Origin: Blastomussa wellsi
Taxonomy: Eukaryota > Cnidaria > Anthozoa > Scleractinia > Plerogyridae
Length of the DNA: 64,000 nucleotides
Direction of reading: 5' to 3'
Assembly (NCBI GenBank): GCA_947652115.1
Contig: OX393562.1
Location: 27,401,911-27,465,910 of the forward strand
This document shows positions 61,536 to 64,000 of the stretch, one piece after another. Under the pieces are notes generated by a model, which saw only the letters and a program-made list of their open reading frames with translations, was not told the origin of the DNA and ran no database searches. Numbering within the stretch: position 1 is the first letter of the stretch; every line of letters starts with the position of its first letter. The position numbers and the translations under genes were made by a program.

Positions 61536-63582
61536 CATGAGTGATGTGGTGTGTTGCTCGCGCAGAGCTCCTCTCATTTTCCCGCCATTTAGATTCGCGC
61601 TCTTTTGTACTATAACCCAGTGACTCCTAAACCGGCCGTAACCGCCCATGACGACATTCACCTTTGTTCCGCTTCTGACGTCAACAGCTTTGACCAAAAT
61701 AGGCAACCTGCTTTCCAATGATACCCAGATGATACTGATTGGGCTAATGGCTTAAAATATGCACGAACGCTTAGAAATTTCCGCCAAAAACAAGGAGGAA
61801 AATTTCCCTCACTTCCCGTCTTATTGATGCTTTCTTGGCAATTCTTGAACTGAAAGCAAGCCCAGTATATAAGAGGCCAACAAAAGCATAAAAAAGATAC
61901 GAGAAAAGGAGAAAGGAAAAACGAAAAATAAAATAAAGAAAACAAAAAGCCTAAAGAGGTGGGTCACTTTCTCGTCCAAAAATCTCGAAATTTTGATTTG
62001 TGCGCATGCCCGAGCTAAAGTGTCGTTAAATGCGATGCTGGTGAAAACCTTGGCATGCCTATTTTGCAAATGCATTTTGGAGAGATTTTAAGCAGATTTA
62101 GCTTATAACTGACTAGAAAATGTTAAAAATGTCTAAAAAAAAACGTTTTCGCAAAAATCCCCAGGAGGTTAATACAAAAAGCTTTGCAAATCAGCACAGA
62201 CTGCAATGGTGAATAGACCTAAGTCCTTATTCCAAAATGGTGGCCGATTAATTCTTCTTTCATGGGCATGTTAAGTGGCTCTTCTTACCTGGACATGAGC
62301 AAAATTCAAAAGAATTTTTACTCAGAAATGAGACTAAAGGGCCAATTTATAAGGTGAATTGACCCGGAAGGGAGGGAGCGGAAGAGTGGTCGAGTCTAGT
62401 TCATGTTTAAAACGAACCATTGGAACCCAAAGCTACTAGATGGTGCTGGTTATTAGCTATTAATCAGAAAATAGAAAATTCTTGCTGATTTTTTTACCTT
62501 AGCCTGTTCTCAATCTACCCACTAGCTAGCTAGTTGTCAAGAATACCACTATGCAGTTTGCTCATTGCTGAGTCTGGACGGGCGAATTCAGTGGTCCGAA
62601 CTTTGAAATGCATGACGCGGTAGTCTCATTGTTTCCTTCTACCTTCAGAAAAGGATCAGTTTATTCTCGATTATTCGTGTTGACACTTCACTCAGAACAG
62701 TTAACGGAGAGTTTACAGAGACTTTCTTCTCTAGCTAGATGGCTTCACATGTATCAACAGTTAAATCTGTTGGTCAGCGCTACACATGTGGCATGCCGGA
62801 TTAGGTTACTTTAAAACACTCAAAATTACCCAAAAACATCCTTTCAAGGCTTTGTTGCCTTGAAATAAGCGAGTTTGGCCATCTTTGAAGCAGATGAATA
62901 ATGTACCATTTAACATCTCTTTACGTTAATAACATAACTGTCATTTGAATTAACATGAGGATGGTATGTTACATCGTGCTCTGTTCCTACCTCTTTCTAT
63001 ACGAAGATCTCTAAAAAGCTCTTAATCGGTTAAATCAGTCTTAGATTAAAAAATATGCCGAGGTACAGCAGGCCCAAATACCTCATTGATTTGTTTTCCT
63101 GGTATGTATACCCTGGTCAATATATTAGTGTTCACGTACGACTGGGACATATGCATGGTCATGAATTGAAATCTGTACAGTTAGTCAGTCAACATCCTAC
63201 AATCATACTCTTTCGGTCACCTACCAGGTATCAGCGACCAAAAAAGGATATAAATAACCATTTTCTTGAAACAAGACTTAAATTTCTTTCCTGATTAAAT
63301 TCCTATAAGAATCAGACGGGGTTGACAGCTCTAACAAACGCTGTTTGAGCAGTACGTGTTTAAATGAAAATCCTCCCGAAAATCTGGAATATCGTCCCGA
63401 ATATTTGTTAGAATTCCAACAAAAATCATTACTTCGTGTTTCCCGGAAAAATCTCCAGATTCCAGGAAGAATTTTGCCTTTGTCCCGAAACAGCGTTTGT
63501 TAGAGTTGTCCACCCCCCACCCCCGTAATCAGATTTAATAAGATTTCAGTTTTTGGTTCTTGTTTCGGGCGGGAATCGCCGT
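61536..63582. other. Intergenic region outside the right inverted repeat
   Basis: No gene supported. It contains the 3' UTR of the mini-CRD gene at its right end. Near 63329-63501 there is an imperfect inverted repeat (ctctaacaaacgctgtttgag / cagcgtttgttagagttg). Confidence 0.6.
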
Positions 63583-64000
63583 TTACAGTTTACGATGAGT
63601 ACGCCTCTTCTTCAAAACCACTTTGCGAGCAGACGACTTAACCTTGCTCGGTCTCTTCAACGTGCTCTTCTTTCCTGCGTATGAAGGCAAAGTTGATCGA
63701 CAGCATTTCGGTGAACAGTACGGAGGACAGAATTGTGGCGACTGCTGTAGACATTGCCGAGGGCAGGTGGCCGCTGGGGGCATGGGTCGGGGAGCTGGAT
63801 AAGAAGCAGGGGGAGGGGGAGCTGGGGCGTAGACAGGTGGAACAGGGTATGGGTAAGATACAGGAATTGCTGGTATTGTTGGACCGACGATGACTTGAAG
63901 AGTTGGAGTAACAGCGGGTTTGTTGGTAACAGGGGTGCCGCACGGAATGCCTGTCGTGCAAGAAGCACTGCAAGAAGGAGGAACACAGGGTACTGGGCAC
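63583..64000 (-). CDS. Proline-rich protein with two minicollagen-like cysteine-rich blocks (3' part)
   Basis: Open frame from the window edge to TAA at 63585-63583; the 5' end lies outside. Reading on the minus strand: a first cysteine block (CPVPCVPPSCSASC....PC), a proline-rich linker of about 70 residues with PPPP and YPYPVPP runs, a second block (CPRQCLQQSPQFCPPYCSPK followed by CC), then a strongly basic 40-residue tail ending KKRRTHRKL. The canonical minicollagen cysteine-rich domain is C-x3-C-x3-C-x3-C-x3-CC. The second block is C-x3-C-x7-C-x3-C-x3-CC, so one loop is enlarged. The first block is more irregular. No Gly-X-Y collagen repeat is visible here; one could lie in the missing 5' part. 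In nematocysts such domains crosslink capsule proteins through disulfides (minicollagens, NOWA, CPP-1). This assignment is by pattern only, and another Pro/Cys-rich secreted protein is possible. Confidence 0.6.
   Translation of the reverse strand, partial: CPVPCVPPSCSASCTTGIPCGTPVTNKPAVTPTLQVIVGPTIPAIPVSYPYPVPPVYAPAPPPPASYPAPRPMPPAATCPRQCLQQSPQFCPPYCSPKCCRSTLPSYAGKKSTLKRPSKVKSSARKVVLKKRRTHRKL

Overview
The window is from an animal nuclear genome, most likely an anthozoan cnidarian such as a stony coral. It is AT-rich, has short exons with GT-AG introns, and is full of palindromic MITEs, tRNA-type SINEs, Penelope-like and Ty3/gypsy debris and microsatellites. At its right edge is a proline-rich gene whose cysteine blocks resemble the minicollagen cysteine-rich domain of nematocyst proteins. 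Gene models were spliced by hand from splice sites, reading phase and family motifs. Five models are read here from start to stop; four of these (LamG, AEBP2, DBB adaptor and integrase) have exon lengths that sum to whole codons, while the fifth (SAM/HECT) is one base out.

Layout. 1-3.6 kb: no gene, nested inverted-repeat elements. 3.6-11.6 kb (+): secreted protein with four LamG-like domains, 12 exons. 13.2-18.0 kb (-): AEBP2 orthologue (PRC2 cofactor), 5 exons. 19.5-20.4 kb (+): ZC3H10-like CCCH zinc-finger protein, one coding exon. 20.4-24.8 kb: four inverted-repeat or SINE insertions. 24.8-47.8 kb (+): 17-exon DBB-domain adaptor of the BCAP/BANK1/Stumps family, with a dense YxxM array and no TIR domain. 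A broken Ty3/gypsy element with 154-bp LTRs and a GTTTT target duplication sits in its twelfth intron. 51.1-61.5 kb: two convergent genes, a 12-exon DDE integrase-like protein (+) and a 3-exon SAM/UIM/HECT protein (-), enclosed by nearly identical inverted repeats that start TACGG. 63.6-64.0 kb (-): 3' end of the mini-cysteine-rich-domain protein.

Most interesting points. (1) The 51,129-61,535 block is organised like one large DNA transposon carrying an integrase and a ubiquitin-ligase-like gene. (2) Three hammerhead ribozyme motifs are readable: one in a 259-bp insertion with a 14-bp target duplication, one in a perfect 75-bp-arm palindrome, and one just downstream of a Penelope-like GIY-YIG remnant. 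(3) Two reading-frame breaks fall exactly in homopolymers, so they may be sequencing errors.

The host genes have no obvious joint pathway. AEBP2 is chromatin-related, ZC3H10 is RNA-related, the DBB adaptor is for PI3K signalling and the LamG protein is extracellular.
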